The notes under the pieces are model-generated. The model did not search any database, had not been told where the DNA came from, and was given only the letters and a program-made list of their open reading frames with translations. Source: Candidatus Zixiibacteriota bacterium (lineage in GTDB: Bacteria; Zixibacteria; MSB-5A5; UBA10806). Taken from it: a DNA stretch of 13,755 bases. Where the stretch lies: NCBI GenBank assembly GCA_003520965.1, contig DOTU01000036.1, forward strand, positions 1 through 13,755, given 5' to 3'. Positions 6,861 to 13,607 of this stretch are shown in pieces. Each line of letters begins with the position of its first letter. Within the stretch, counting starts at the first letter, position 1. The position numbers were made by a program, and so were the translations under genes.

Positions 6861-7832
6861 ATGAATAAAGCCGTGACAGAGCCCCTCAAGCCCGCAGAGT
6901 ACACCAAAAACACCGAATCTCATTGGTATAGCTGGATATTTCGCCTGAGAATCGAGGAGTTTCTGGCTCTCATCTTTTTCGGGCCGATGATCTATTTTAC
7001 ATCGAAAGCCTATCTCTTTTTCCGATCGCAAGGGCATGTACCCAAATATCTTGTCGGGGATATCCAGCGCGTTTTCGGGGTACTGGTTATTATTGCTCTA
7101 ACTATATTGATCGTCAAGCTACGCCCCCAATGGACATTCCTGCGCGATAGCCTTCCCTTTGCCTACTGCCTGGCAATCTATACCAATCTGCACGATACCA
7201 TTCATTTCGTGAATCCCCATGATATTCAGGATAAGCTTATCGCCATTGATGCTTTCCTCTTCGGTTGCCAGCCTACAGTCTGGGCCGAGCGCTTTATTCA
7301 TCCCTGGCTGACTGAAATCTTCTCGTTTTGCTATATGATATTTTTCATTTTCGCGCCGCTGGTAGCCCTGACACTTTATTTGCTTGGTCGAAGGCAAGAG
7401 TTTCGAAATACGCTGGTCTCGGTTATTCTATGTTTTTACAGCGGTTATTTCCTCTATGTCACATTTCCGGCAGCACCGCCGAGATTGGCTCTCAAAAATC
7501 TCTATACCATGCACTTTAACGGCACCCTTATCGCCGACGCGGCAATCCGCATGGTAAATATATTGCCGTCCGATTCACGGGCGGCTTTCCCCTCACTGCA
7601 CGCTGCGGTGACTTTGCTTTCGCTCTTATTTGCCTGGAAATATGTTCGGCCGCTATTTTGGATCATGCTTCCGTTTTGTACCGGCTTGATTCTGTCCACC
7701 GTTTATCTGCGGCATCACTATGTAATCGATCTGATCGCCGGCTTTGCGCTGGGGATATTAGCCTTCTATTTCGGTCCAAAAATTGACGATTGGTGGCGTT
7801 CGAAAAAACCGAACATGGCAAAAACTGGCTGA
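6861..7832 (+). CDS. PAP2-superfamily membrane protein (inositolphosphotransferase/AUR1-like)
   Basis: A polytopic inner-membrane protein of 323 residues, the only plus-strand gene here. Two of the three acid-phosphatase motifs are clear: FPSLHAA (243-249, catalytic His247) and STVYLRHHYVID (279-290, His286 and Asp290). The usual first motif (KxxxxxxRP) is not found in standard form; FPAAPPR at about 202-208 sits where AUR1/inositolphosphotransferase-type members (PAP2_3) have a related segment. Known relatives hydrolyse or transfer phosphate head groups of lipids such as undecaprenyl-, sphingo- or inositol-lipids; the substrate here is unknown. A TTG at 6843 would extend the frame by six residues, but the ATG at 6861 is preferred. 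There is no Shine-Dalgarno sequence. The gene is divergent from selC and followed by palindromic repeats, with no T-run terminator seen. Confidence 0.85.
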   Translation: MNKAVTEPLKPAEYTKNTESHWYSWIFRLRIEEFLALIFFGPMIYFTSKAYLFFRSQGHVPKYLVGDIQRVFGVLVIIALTILIVKLRPQWTFLRDSLPFAYCLAIYTNLHDTIHFVNPHDIQDKLIAIDAFLFGCQPTVWAERFIHPWLTEIFSFCYMIFFIFAPLVALTLYLLGRRQEFRNTLVSVILCFYSGYFLYVTFPAAPPRLALKNLYTMHFNGTLIADAAIRMVNILPSDSRAAFPSLHAAVTLLSLLFAWKYVRPLFWIMLPFCTGLILSTVYLRHHYVIDLIAGFALGILAFYFGPKIDDWWRSKKPNMAKTG

Positions 7833-7856
7833 GTAAAAGCAATCCCCCATGAGCAT

Positions 7857-8013
7857 CTGTCATTGCGAGCGAAACCCCGATTTTATCGGGGCAAGCGAAG
7901 CAATCCCCCTGCACTTGTCCACCGTGGCGGATAAAGCGTCACTTATTCGATTGGATGCCCCGGCTGTAGGGATGGGGATTGGTTCGCTCCCTTATGGTCG
8001 CTCGCAATGACAG
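7857..8013. repeat. Palindromic MITE/REP-like element with 16-bp terminal inverted repeats
   Basis: The ends are exact inverted repeats: CTGTCATTGCGAGCGA (7857-7872) and TCGCTCGCAATGACAG (7998-8013). Nested inside are a second pair, GAAGCAATCCCC near 7898 and GGGGATTGGTTC near 7973, with one mismatch, and a perfect hairpin CCCCGAT-TTT-ATCGGGG (7875-7891). There is no ORF. 'CATTGCGAGCGAA...GCAATCCC' repeats are common in intergenic DNA of many environmental bacteria. A further AGCAATCCCC copy at about 7839 suggests more than one unit has landed here. It follows the stop of the plus-strand gene by 24 bases. Confidence 0.8.
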
Positions 8014-8036
8014 TATTATTTAATTCTGGATGTGTA

Positions 8037-8057
8037 GGGACACAATTTATTGTGCCC
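8037..8057. repeat. Short palindrome, intergenic repeat type 2
   Basis: GGGACACAAT-TT-ATTGTGCCC forms a 9-bp hairpin with one bulged A. It has a different sequence from the element to its left and resembles 'GGGCACAATAAATTGTGCCC' intergenic repeats. No T-run follows. Confidence 0.55.
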
Positions 8058-8081
8058 TTCTTTATTGAATTATAAGGGGTG

Positions 8082-8105
8082 GCGTCAGGTCCCCTGACCT
8101 GACGC
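8082..8105. repeat. Short palindrome, intergenic repeat type 3
   Basis: GCGTCAGGTC-CCCT-GACCTGACGC is a perfect 10-bp inverted repeat with a 4-base loop. A related GGTCAGGTC fragment occurs again at about 8129, followed by AAGGAATCCGTCCTC, which looks like part of another copy. No T-run follows, so it is not an intrinsic terminator by itself. Confidence 0.6.
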
Positions 8106-8163
8106 TATTATCTGCTATATATTATCGGTCAGGTCAAGGAATCCGTCCTCACCCTAAAACCAC

Positions 8164-8194
8164 AAAAAAAACCGGAGACTAAATTAATCCCCGG
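8164..8194 (-). terminator. Rho-independent terminator after the PspC/toastrack operon
   Basis: On the minus strand CCGGGGA-TTAATTTAG-TCTCCGG (8194-8172) forms a 7-bp stem with one G-U pair and is followed directly by eight T. It lies 25 bases after the stop of the toastrack gene and ends the leftward operon. Confidence 0.9.
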
Positions 8195-8219
8195 CCATAT
8201 TAATTGAAAAACAATTATC

Positions 8220-9152
8220 CTAATTTCTTCGAATCATGAATGTTTTAATATTAGCATTAAGCACGAGAAATACCTTGTGTTGTGCTTGGCCATAGTCGCG
8301 CGAAAAGTAGGTCTCTGCGCCGGGCGACATCTCCGAACCCTTGAGAAGAGCGTTAAGCCCGGGGGTATCGCCTGAGATCGCCAGCCCCAAATCGCCTGGA
8401 AGAACAATATCGAGGTTTGATGTTTCGCCCGAGATGGTTATGTCGATGCTGTCAGCATGGTCACCAAGCCGAACGATGGCGCGATTGGAGCGGATATCGA
8501 GATTGAGGTCGCGAAGCAAAAGGCCGGAGAAATCAAAATCCGGTTCATCATCCAGGGCAGTGATATCAACTTTCAGCGGAAGAAAATTGGCGATCTGAAA
8601 TTCACTCCTGGCAGCGGTTACATTAAACCCGAATAGCGCCAGCCTCACTTTCTCACGATTGGTATACTGGATTGATTCTGTGCTCTCCGTTGCGCTGTGC
8701 TCAACCCAGGGGCTGCGACGATAATACTCGGTGGTTGACTTAAACATAAGATCACGGGTCGGCTCGAACGATACATCGCTGGGGCCGCATTGCAGGTCAA
8801 GTTTCAACGCGCAAATAGCGCTATCGGCGGGAATTTCAACTATGTCAACTTTCTTTTCGGTAGCACGCCAGACCCAACGACTCCAGAACTCATCCGCTTT
8901 CCAGCCCCAATCGCCTGTGGCAGTGGCGGCGGCAATAAAGGCGGCAGCGATAATCAACGGAGACAAAAAAGCGAGAAAGTAAAACCTGGTGCGTCTGAAA
9001 ATTATCTCCACTCCAATGGCAATAAGCAACACCGGCCAGAGCGAAAATAGTCTGGGGAATACCAGAGTATCCAATAGTTCAAGATTAATAGCCAAAAATA
9101 AAAGGCCGATGCCGATAAAAATTACCCCCCAGCGAATAGAGCTAACTCTCAT
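8220..9152 (-). CDS. Membrane-anchored toastrack-domain protein (LiaF/DUF4097-like)
   Basis: A 310-residue protein with three or four hydrophobic segments in the first 75 residues (RWGVIFIGIGLLFLAINL, LWPVLLIAIGVEIIF and a third at about 56-76), then a large beta-rich domain to the C-terminus. The N-terminal pattern, with 'LWPVLLIAIG', is the LiaI/LiaF-type membrane module (DUF5668-like). The C-terminal part has repeated short strands (LNLDIRSNRAIVRL, SIDITISGETSNLDIVLP, LGLAISGDTPGLNALL), typical of single-helix toastrack domains such as DUF4097. Such proteins occur with PspC in envelope-stress sensing. The start at 9152 has GGGAG eight bases upstream and overlaps the end of the PspC gene by 11 bases, so the two are translationally coupled. 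Ligand and signalling partner are unknown, and no sensor kinase is present in the window. Confidence 0.8.
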   Translation of the reverse strand: MRVSSIRWGVIFIGIGLLFLAINLELLDTLVFPRLFSLWPVLLIAIGVEIIFRRTRFYFLAFLSPLIIAAAFIAAATATGDWGWKADEFWSRWVWRATEKKVDIVEIPADSAICALKLDLQCGPSDVSFEPTRDLMFKSTTEYYRRSPWVEHSATESTESIQYTNREKVRLALFGFNVTAARSEFQIANFLPLKVDITALDDEPDFDFSGLLLRDLNLDIRSNRAIVRLGDHADSIDITISGETSNLDIVLPGDLGLAISGDTPGLNALLKGSEMSPGAETYFSRDYGQAQHKVFLVLNANIKTFMIRRN

Positions 9153-9588
9153 GCTGCTTACTCCCTGTACCTTTTAAAATGACGATGATGCCGATAGCAA
9201 TCAGGACCAACGGCCAGAGCTTGGAAAATGAGAACCAAGCCAGGGAAATGAAGTTTCCGACCAGAAATAGAAATCCCATGACTGTCAGTATTATTCCTAT
9301 AAACAGGGCCGCTGAACTGGCCTCGTTACTTTCTTCGGATTCGACAGCTTCGTTCTCGGCGGACGATGATGCCATGGTTGGGTTATCCACTGAAGCCAGA
9401 TTCAAAGGCTTTTGAGGAACCACAAGCCAAAAAATGAAATAAGCTAAAATTCCGGAACCACCAGCCAGTGTCAACGCAACTGCTATCAACCGAACCAGAG
9501 TAGGGTCGATATCAAAATACTCCGCCAGTCCGCCGCATACGCCGGCTATCATTCTTTGGGTACGCGATCTGAAAAGTTTCTCGGCCAT
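9142..9588 (-). CDS. PspC-domain membrane protein
   Basis: 148 residues. The N-terminal 60 are a clear PspC domain: LFRSRTQRMIAGVCGGLAEY, then FDIDPTLVRL and a membrane segment ending in FWLVVPQ. An acidic, Ser/Ala-rich linker (about 65-95) leads to two more hydrophobic segments with KLWPLVLIAIGIIVIL, the same membrane module as at the N-terminus of the next gene. PspC proteins take part in the phage-shock/envelope-stress response at the inner membrane. The ATG at 9588 is preferred over the one at 9597, because AAAGG is correctly spaced for 9588 and touches the other. The gene overlaps the toastrack gene by 11 bases and begins 79 bases after the pcm stop. Shared module plus overlap suggests the two proteins act as a complex. 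Confidence 0.9.
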   Translation of the reverse strand: MAEKLFRSRTQRMIAGVCGGLAEYFDIDPTLVRLIAVALTLAGGSGILAYFIFWLVVPQKPLNLASVDNPTMASSSAENEAVESEESNEASSAALFIGIILTVMGFLFLVGNFISLAWFSFSKLWPLVLIAIGIIVILKGTGSKQHES

Positions 9589-9667
9589 ACTTACCATCCT
9601 TTGTTATCCACCTATATTACGTTGATCCGGCGAGATAGTTACGCAAAAGAGAAAACGGTTTCAATGA

Positions 9668-10327
9668 CTATGGTCGATCCCCAGCCGCAGTGCCGGTCAT
9701 CGGAACAAAGCGTACCGGGATATTCTTCTCATGCTTGATCTCGCCTCCTTGACGAGTGTAAACTTCAAGGTACTGAAACGTCTCCCCTACCGGTATCACC
9801 AGCCGGCCACCATCAGCAAGCTGTTTTAAAAGCGGCTCGGGAACCCGCCCCGGCGCAGCGGCTACGACAATGCCATTAAATGGAGCCGCCTCGGGCCACC
9901 CGTAATAACCATCCCCCACCCGGCTGCTAACATTCGCATATTTAAGATGCTCAAGCACCGTTTCGGCCATCTTTTTTAGCTCCGGTACAATTTCAATGGT
10001 ATAGACGGTTTTTACAAGCTGCGCCAGGATAGCCGCCTGATAACCTGACCCGGTACCTAAATCAAGAACTATATCGGTCGGTTCAGGCTGCAGAAGCTCG
10101 GTCATATAGGCTACGATATATGGCTGGCTTATCGTCTGCCCATACCCAATCGAAACCGGAGAATCGTCATAAGCTAACCGTCGCAGATTCTCTGGCAGAA
10201 AAAGATGACGGGGCACGCTCCGCATGGCATCGAGCACTCTCCGATCGGATACGCCGCGAGCCTCGATCTGGGTTCGTACCATGTAATTGCGCTGGGCCGC
10301 AAATTGTTGATCGATATCAGATATCAT
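9668..10327 (-). CDS. pcm: Protein-L-isoaspartate O-methyltransferase
   Basis: The 219-residue cytoplasmic enzyme methylates isoaspartyl residues in aged proteins with SAM, starting their repair. Family motifs are VPRHLFLPE (38-46), GYGQTISQP (61-69), the SAM-binding motif I VLDLGTGSGYQAA (87-99), and the C-terminal VRFVPMTG (205-212). The ATG at 10327 gives a normal N-terminus; Met16 (MVRTQIEARGV) is a possible later start and sits where many family members begin their conserved part. No Shine-Dalgarno sequence precedes either. The gene begins only six bases after the T-run of the terminator closing the upstream operon, so its own promoter would have to lie in or before that hairpin, or it depends on read-through. 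The downstream PspC gene starts 79 bases on and may be co-transcribed. Confidence 0.95.
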   Translation of the reverse strand: MISDIDQQFAAQRNYMVRTQIEARGVSDRRVLDAMRSVPRHLFLPENLRRLAYDDSPVSIGYGQTISQPYIVAYMTELLQPEPTDIVLDLGTGSGYQAAILAQLVKTVYTIEIVPELKKMAETVLEHLKYANVSSRVGDGYYGWPEAAPFNGIVVAAAPGRVPEPLLKQLADGGRLVIPVGETFQYLEVYTRQGGEIKHEKNIPVRFVPMTGTAAGDRP

Positions 10328-10333
10328 ATAGCG

Positions 10334-10378
10334 AAAAAAAAGAAACTCCCATCATGAATTATACAATTCAAGAGGGAG
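10334..10378 (-). terminator. Strong Rho-independent terminator of the poly-gamma-glutamate operon
   Basis: On the minus strand CTCCC-TCTTGAATT-GTAT-AATTCATGAT-GGGAG (10378-10346) forms a long stem: 5 bp at the base, one bulge, then 9 positions with one mismatch and a GTAT loop. TTTCTTTTTTTT follows (10345-10334). It begins 28 bases after the beta-barrel gene stop and ends six bases before the pcm ATG. Confidence 0.93.
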
Positions 10379-10406
10379 ATGGTCAAGTTCTATGGGATTA
10401 TCCGGG

Positions 10407-11534
10407 CTAAAATTGCCTGGAGACTCTCAGAGTGATAGTATTGGCGGAATAATTGAGTTTCCGTTCGAGTTCGTTTGTCGATTGGGTAATATTCCAGAAC
10501 GGGTTTGGGTAAATATCGGGCAACGAGGCGCGTTTCAAGGAAAATGTGTAATCTAATTCCAAGCGCAGCTTATATGGTATTTGACAGGCCGCTCCGAGAC
10601 GAAGCTGATAGTTGTTATCGGAACGTCCATACTGATAGGCATGCACCGTATTAAATAACCTGGGTACCTTCGATGATTGATAAGTAGTATGCCGGAATTG
10701 CACGCTGGTATATACTTCCGGCTTGAGTTGGGGCCAAATATTCATATAGTGGCGCACGCCAGCCGTTACATCCCAGGCGATATAGGAGTAATCGGGAAGC
10801 GTATCAGCCATATCCGCGCCTTTGGCTTTGGCGTTTTCGTAATTGTATCCCGCCCATACTTTGAGGATTTTCATGGCCCGCCAGACGCCATCAACCGCGA
10901 AACCGTTTAAACTCAAATCGCGGTAATTGAACTCATGATTGTAAGATTTTTTCAGATATTGGTAACTAACAGAACCTTTGATCTCTTTGGTGAAATCGTA
11001 TCCCACTTCTGCCCGGAGAGTATTTTTTGAAAATTTAGCGGGCAGATAGAGATCGGCCGCCAAACTGTCACCGCCATAGTAAAGATTGCGGTAATAGTAT
11101 TTGGGAATATACCCGTAGCTGAGTTGGGCATATCCTTTTTTTGAGAAGTAATGCTGGGCGCTTATCGAAAAACGGCTATAGCGCCTGATATCGTTTTTAA
11201 TATATCCAAAATAATCGTAGCCTAATGTCAATGAAGCTTGTTGGCCCCCGATAAATCGGTGCTCTAAACGGGGCCGGATCTGAGGAGTAACAATCCAATC
11301 GTTCTCCGATTCGATGGCGAATTTGGCCGGTTGGATATCGGAACCGTATAAATCCAGATCGGCATCGGAGTATCTTAAAATATTATCATCGTAAGTAAGG
11401 CCGAGGCTGACATCGAGAATAAAATATTTCGGCTGCGCTTTAGCGTGCTTCTTTTTGGCAATAGCCGGAGAAATTAGCACTGCCATAAAAAGAAATGCCA
11501 AAATAATGATATTCGAATAACGCCGTAATTTCAT
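10407..11534 (-). CDS. Outer-membrane beta-barrel protein of the poly-gamma-glutamate operon
   Basis: 375 residues. A signal peptide (basic MKLRRY, hydrophobic core, likely cut after SPAIA at about 26) is followed by a chain of amphipathic, Tyr-rich strands of about 8-12 residues, for example FILDVSLGLTYDDN, QASLTLGYDYFGYI, RFSISAQHYF, YAQLSYGYIPKYYY, LRLELDYTFSL. It ends ...ITLRVSRQF, the C-terminal Phe strand recognised by the BAM machinery. This is good evidence for an outer-membrane barrel, probably of 14-18 strands. No family name is certain; TYDDNI near the N-terminus recalls BBP_2-type porins. Its start overlaps the previous stop by 4 bases (ATGA), tying it to the pgs genes. The inferred role is a pore or docking protein for poly-gamma-glutamate leaving the cell. 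A terminator follows directly. Confidence 0.8.
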   Translation of the reverse strand: MKLRRYSNIIILAFLFMAVLISPAIAKKKHAKAQPKYFILDVSLGLTYDDNILRYSDADLDLYGSDIQPAKFAIESENDWIVTPQIRPRLEHRFIGGQQASLTLGYDYFGYIKNDIRRYSRFSISAQHYFSKKGYAQLSYGYIPKYYYRNLYYGGDSLAADLYLPAKFSKNTLRAEVGYDFTKEIKGSVSYQYLKKSYNHEFNYRDLSLNGFAVDGVWRAMKILKVWAGYNYENAKAKGADMADTLPDYSYIAWDVTAGVRHYMNIWPQLKPEVYTSVQFRHTTYQSSKVPRLFNTVHAYQYGRSDNNYQLRLGAACQIPYKLRLELDYTFSLKRASLPDIYPNPFWNITQSTNELERKLNYSANTITLRVSRQF

Positions 11535-12436
11535 TGAACCGATCCCGGATTCGATGATTTGGCCACTCTGAATCTGAGAGCCAGATTTGGCGTAGCCGAT
11601 TCAAGTTTTTTGAACTGATATATATGCTTACCGGCGGGCACACTATAGGTGTAGGTGTTCAGAGTTGACGGTATTAGTTCGCTAAGCTCCTTAAATTGAG
11701 CTTTGGACGACATCGAAACAACCCCCGAAAACTGGGTAATCTCCCGACCTTCCTCAGACATTCCCAAGGTGTACTTGGCTCTCCCTTTCATGTCGTGATC
11801 GTAATTGGCACGGCAGAAAATCTCAAGGGACATCGGACCTGTAACAGTTAAGCTGACTCCCCCTGTGGCATCTACCAGGTAATATGCTTGCAGGTTATTG
11901 CCCGATACCAGTGTCACCTGTTGTTTAAACTGAGTTGGTTGTATGTAGTCGGGCTCGGTTTCAGATACAGCTCCGATTTGATAAAAACGGACGTAGTACC
12001 TATCGGTCTTATCCGATGTGATCCAGAGACGATAGCTGTGCATTCCCTCAGGGACATCGATGATCATATCTCGAGCCAAACCGATATTCAGGCCACCAAC
12101 AGATAGCGCCGAGGGTGTTGTTGTCGCTTTACGGCCCTTTATTAAATGATTAGCTTCCCAGGTCTGGATTTCATAATTTAGCTCCTTTATACCTGGTTTG
12201 AATTCGGCGCGAGTCATTATTTTCACCTTGGTTGGCCCGGTGACATTAAAACCGAAAGAGACGCCTTTTTCGACAGCAAAATACTTTAATTGCTTGTCGC
12301 CCGATTTAACTAGAACGCTTTTACCGGCGCCAGTGGGAGTGAAAACTTTGTATACCACACCTGTGGTATCTGCAGCAAATGAGTTTCCGGCGATTAAAAG
12401 CACAATCGCCATTACTATGGTTCCAATCTTATTCAT
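11531..12436 (-). CDS. Secreted two-domain protein, internally duplicated, poly-gamma-glutamate operon
   Basis: Not a family I recognise. From the ATG at 12436 (GGAG seven bases upstream) it is 301 residues with a signal peptide (MNKIGTIVMAIVLLIAGNSFA, cut near residue 21 or 22). There is no lipobox Cys, so it should be soluble in the periplasm or exported. The mature part contains two similar halves, about 51-155 and 184-292. Each has, in order, a VTGP turn (65-68 and 198-201), a strand with RA[EN][FY] (76 and 209), a Lys/Tyr-rich strand, a VP-G-H-Y motif (128-135 and 266-273) and a closing RF strand. The pattern suggests paired beta-sandwich domains, possibly ligand- or polymer-binding. The start lies one base after the upstream stop, and the 3' end overlaps the barrel gene. 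The frame is open upstream to 12514 but lies inside the previous gene. Confidence 0.82.
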   Translation of the reverse strand: MNKIGTIVMAIVLLIAGNSFAADTTGVVYKVFTPTGAGKSVLVKSGDKQLKYFAVEKGVSFGFNVTGPTKVKIMTRAEFKPGIKELNYEIQTWEANHLIKGRKATTTPSALSVGGLNIGLARDMIIDVPEGMHSYRLWITSDKTDRYYVRFYQIGAVSETEPDYIQPTQFKQQVTLVSGNNLQAYYLVDATGGVSLTVTGPMSLEIFCRANYDHDMKGRAKYTLGMSEEGREITQFSGVVSMSSKAQFKELSELIPSTLNTYTYSVPAGKHIYQFKKLESATPNLALRFRVAKSSNPGSVQ

Positions 12437-12437
12437 C

Positions 12438-13607
12438 CTATAGCTCCGGATCCTCACCACTTCTTGGAGGAAAGAGGATCTTGGTTTGTCGCCTGACATA
12501 ATATTTAACATCAATGCGAATGAAAACCGCCACTATTATCATAAGCAGGATAGTGTAAATGATAGTCGAGGTAATGGAATACTCGTCGCGCTGGAAAATC
12601 GGGTCTTTACCGGCTTCGGGCGCAGGAGTTGTTTCAACCGATAATCCATAGGCATCGGCAATATCGATTGGCTGCATAACGTGGATGATCGGAATCTTAC
12701 GCTCAGCCATGATATTGATTACTCCTCGGGCCGGGAAATTCGCCTGTATGAGGCGTAAATTAACTCCCGAAGGCAACAATTTCCCATTTTGAGACGAGCC
12801 CAGTGAGGCCAGACTACCGCCGATATTGACATAAGCCGCGTAAGATTGCCCCTTGGTCTGGTTTTCATATATCTTCATTCGAAGATCTATATTCTGCCTA
12901 AGCGACCCGGTGCCCTGCAGGATATCCTCAAGATTACCCGTAAAAATAAGCTCTACATTATTACGCCTGATGGCGTCCAACAAGAGCCGTCTGCCGGTCA
13001 GTGATAGCCCGCGCCCGTTATCCGTTCCGCCGCCAAGTGACGCAGCCACCGAACGATTGCTGATTACTTTGGCGTCATAAAGGAGCTTTTCCATATCGAG
13101 CCAGGTAAAATCGGGGTTATTGGCTCCCCAGGTTGACGAACCAAGCGAGGTGATTACCACAGGCTGCAGATCCATCACTTCACAGGCGGAATAAAAGGCG
13201 ATATTGACTCCCGGAAAAGAGCCGGTAATCGCCGCCGCGATTCGATCCCCGCGTTTGAGATTGCATTCTTTGAACATCTCCACGAAAGCTGCGGCGAAAT
13301 TGGGATTTGTAGACACCAGTTTACTGCGCAGATCACCAAGGTCGGTGGTGATAAGAGTGCTTTGTTCCCCTATCAGACCGCTGCCGTTAGGATCATTTTC
13401 AAAATCTATGGCAATACCGCGTTTTTTTAGCTCATCATGGATCAGGCTCTGGCATTTTTTATCAAGCGTGGCAGCCTTGAATTTTAAATCATAATATGGA
13501 GCTTGTTTTTTATGGCGAGTAGCCTCAGCCAGATAAAATATCCCCAGGGAAATAATGGCCAGAAGAACCAGAAGCCTTATTGACGGGTTTACTTCGCGCG
13601 CTCTCAT
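12438..13607 (-). CDS. Poly-gamma-glutamate system protein
   Basis: A 389-residue protein with a membrane segment near each end: residues 10-27 (RLLVLLAIISLGIFYLAE) and about 347-364 (STIIYTILLMIIVAVFIR). The roughly 300 residues between should face the periplasm, though topology is inferred. The central part has STNPNFAA, ITGSFPGVNIAFYSA, SLGSSTWGANNPDFTWLDME and SLGGGTDNGRGLS. From memory these match the family annotated 'poly-gamma-glutamate system protein', which is found beside pgsB/pgsC (capB/capC) in bacteria without the Bacillus gene order. Its biochemical role is not known to me. The start overlaps the pgsC stop by 4 bases (ATGA) with AGGTGA just upstream, and the stop is one base from the next ATG, so it is a core member of this operon. 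No PgsA/CapA-like metallophosphatase is seen in the part of the operon that is visible. Confidence 0.8.
   Translation of the reverse strand: MRAREVNPSIRLLVLLAIISLGIFYLAEATRHKKQAPYYDLKFKAATLDKKCQSLIHDELKKRGIAIDFENDPNGSGLIGEQSTLITTDLGDLRSKLVSTNPNFAAAFVEMFKECNLKRGDRIAAAITGSFPGVNIAFYSACEVMDLQPVVITSLGSSTWGANNPDFTWLDMEKLLYDAKVISNRSVAASLGGGTDNGRGLSLTGRRLLLDAIRRNNVELIFTGNLEDILQGTGSLRQNIDLRMKIYENQTKGQSYAAYVNIGGSLASLGSSQNGKLLPSGVNLRLIQANFPARGVINIMAERKIPIIHVMQPIDIADAYGLSVETTPAPEAGKDPIFQRDEYSITSTIIYTILLMIIVAVFIRIDVKYYVRRQTKILFPPRSGEDPEL

Noticed and set aside
7857..8105. CRISPR array or terminator in the repeat-rich gap
   Set aside because: The units differ from each other, are palindromic and lack regular spacers; none is followed by a T-run.
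9589..9597. ATG at 9597 as the PspC-protein start
   Set aside because: AAAGG directly touches this ATG; spacing is right for the ATG at 9588.
12437..12514. Upstream start of the secreted protein at 12514
   Set aside because: It would bury the signal peptide 26 residues inside the protein and overlap the previous gene by 77 bases; ATG 12436 has GGAG upstream and a proper signal peptide.
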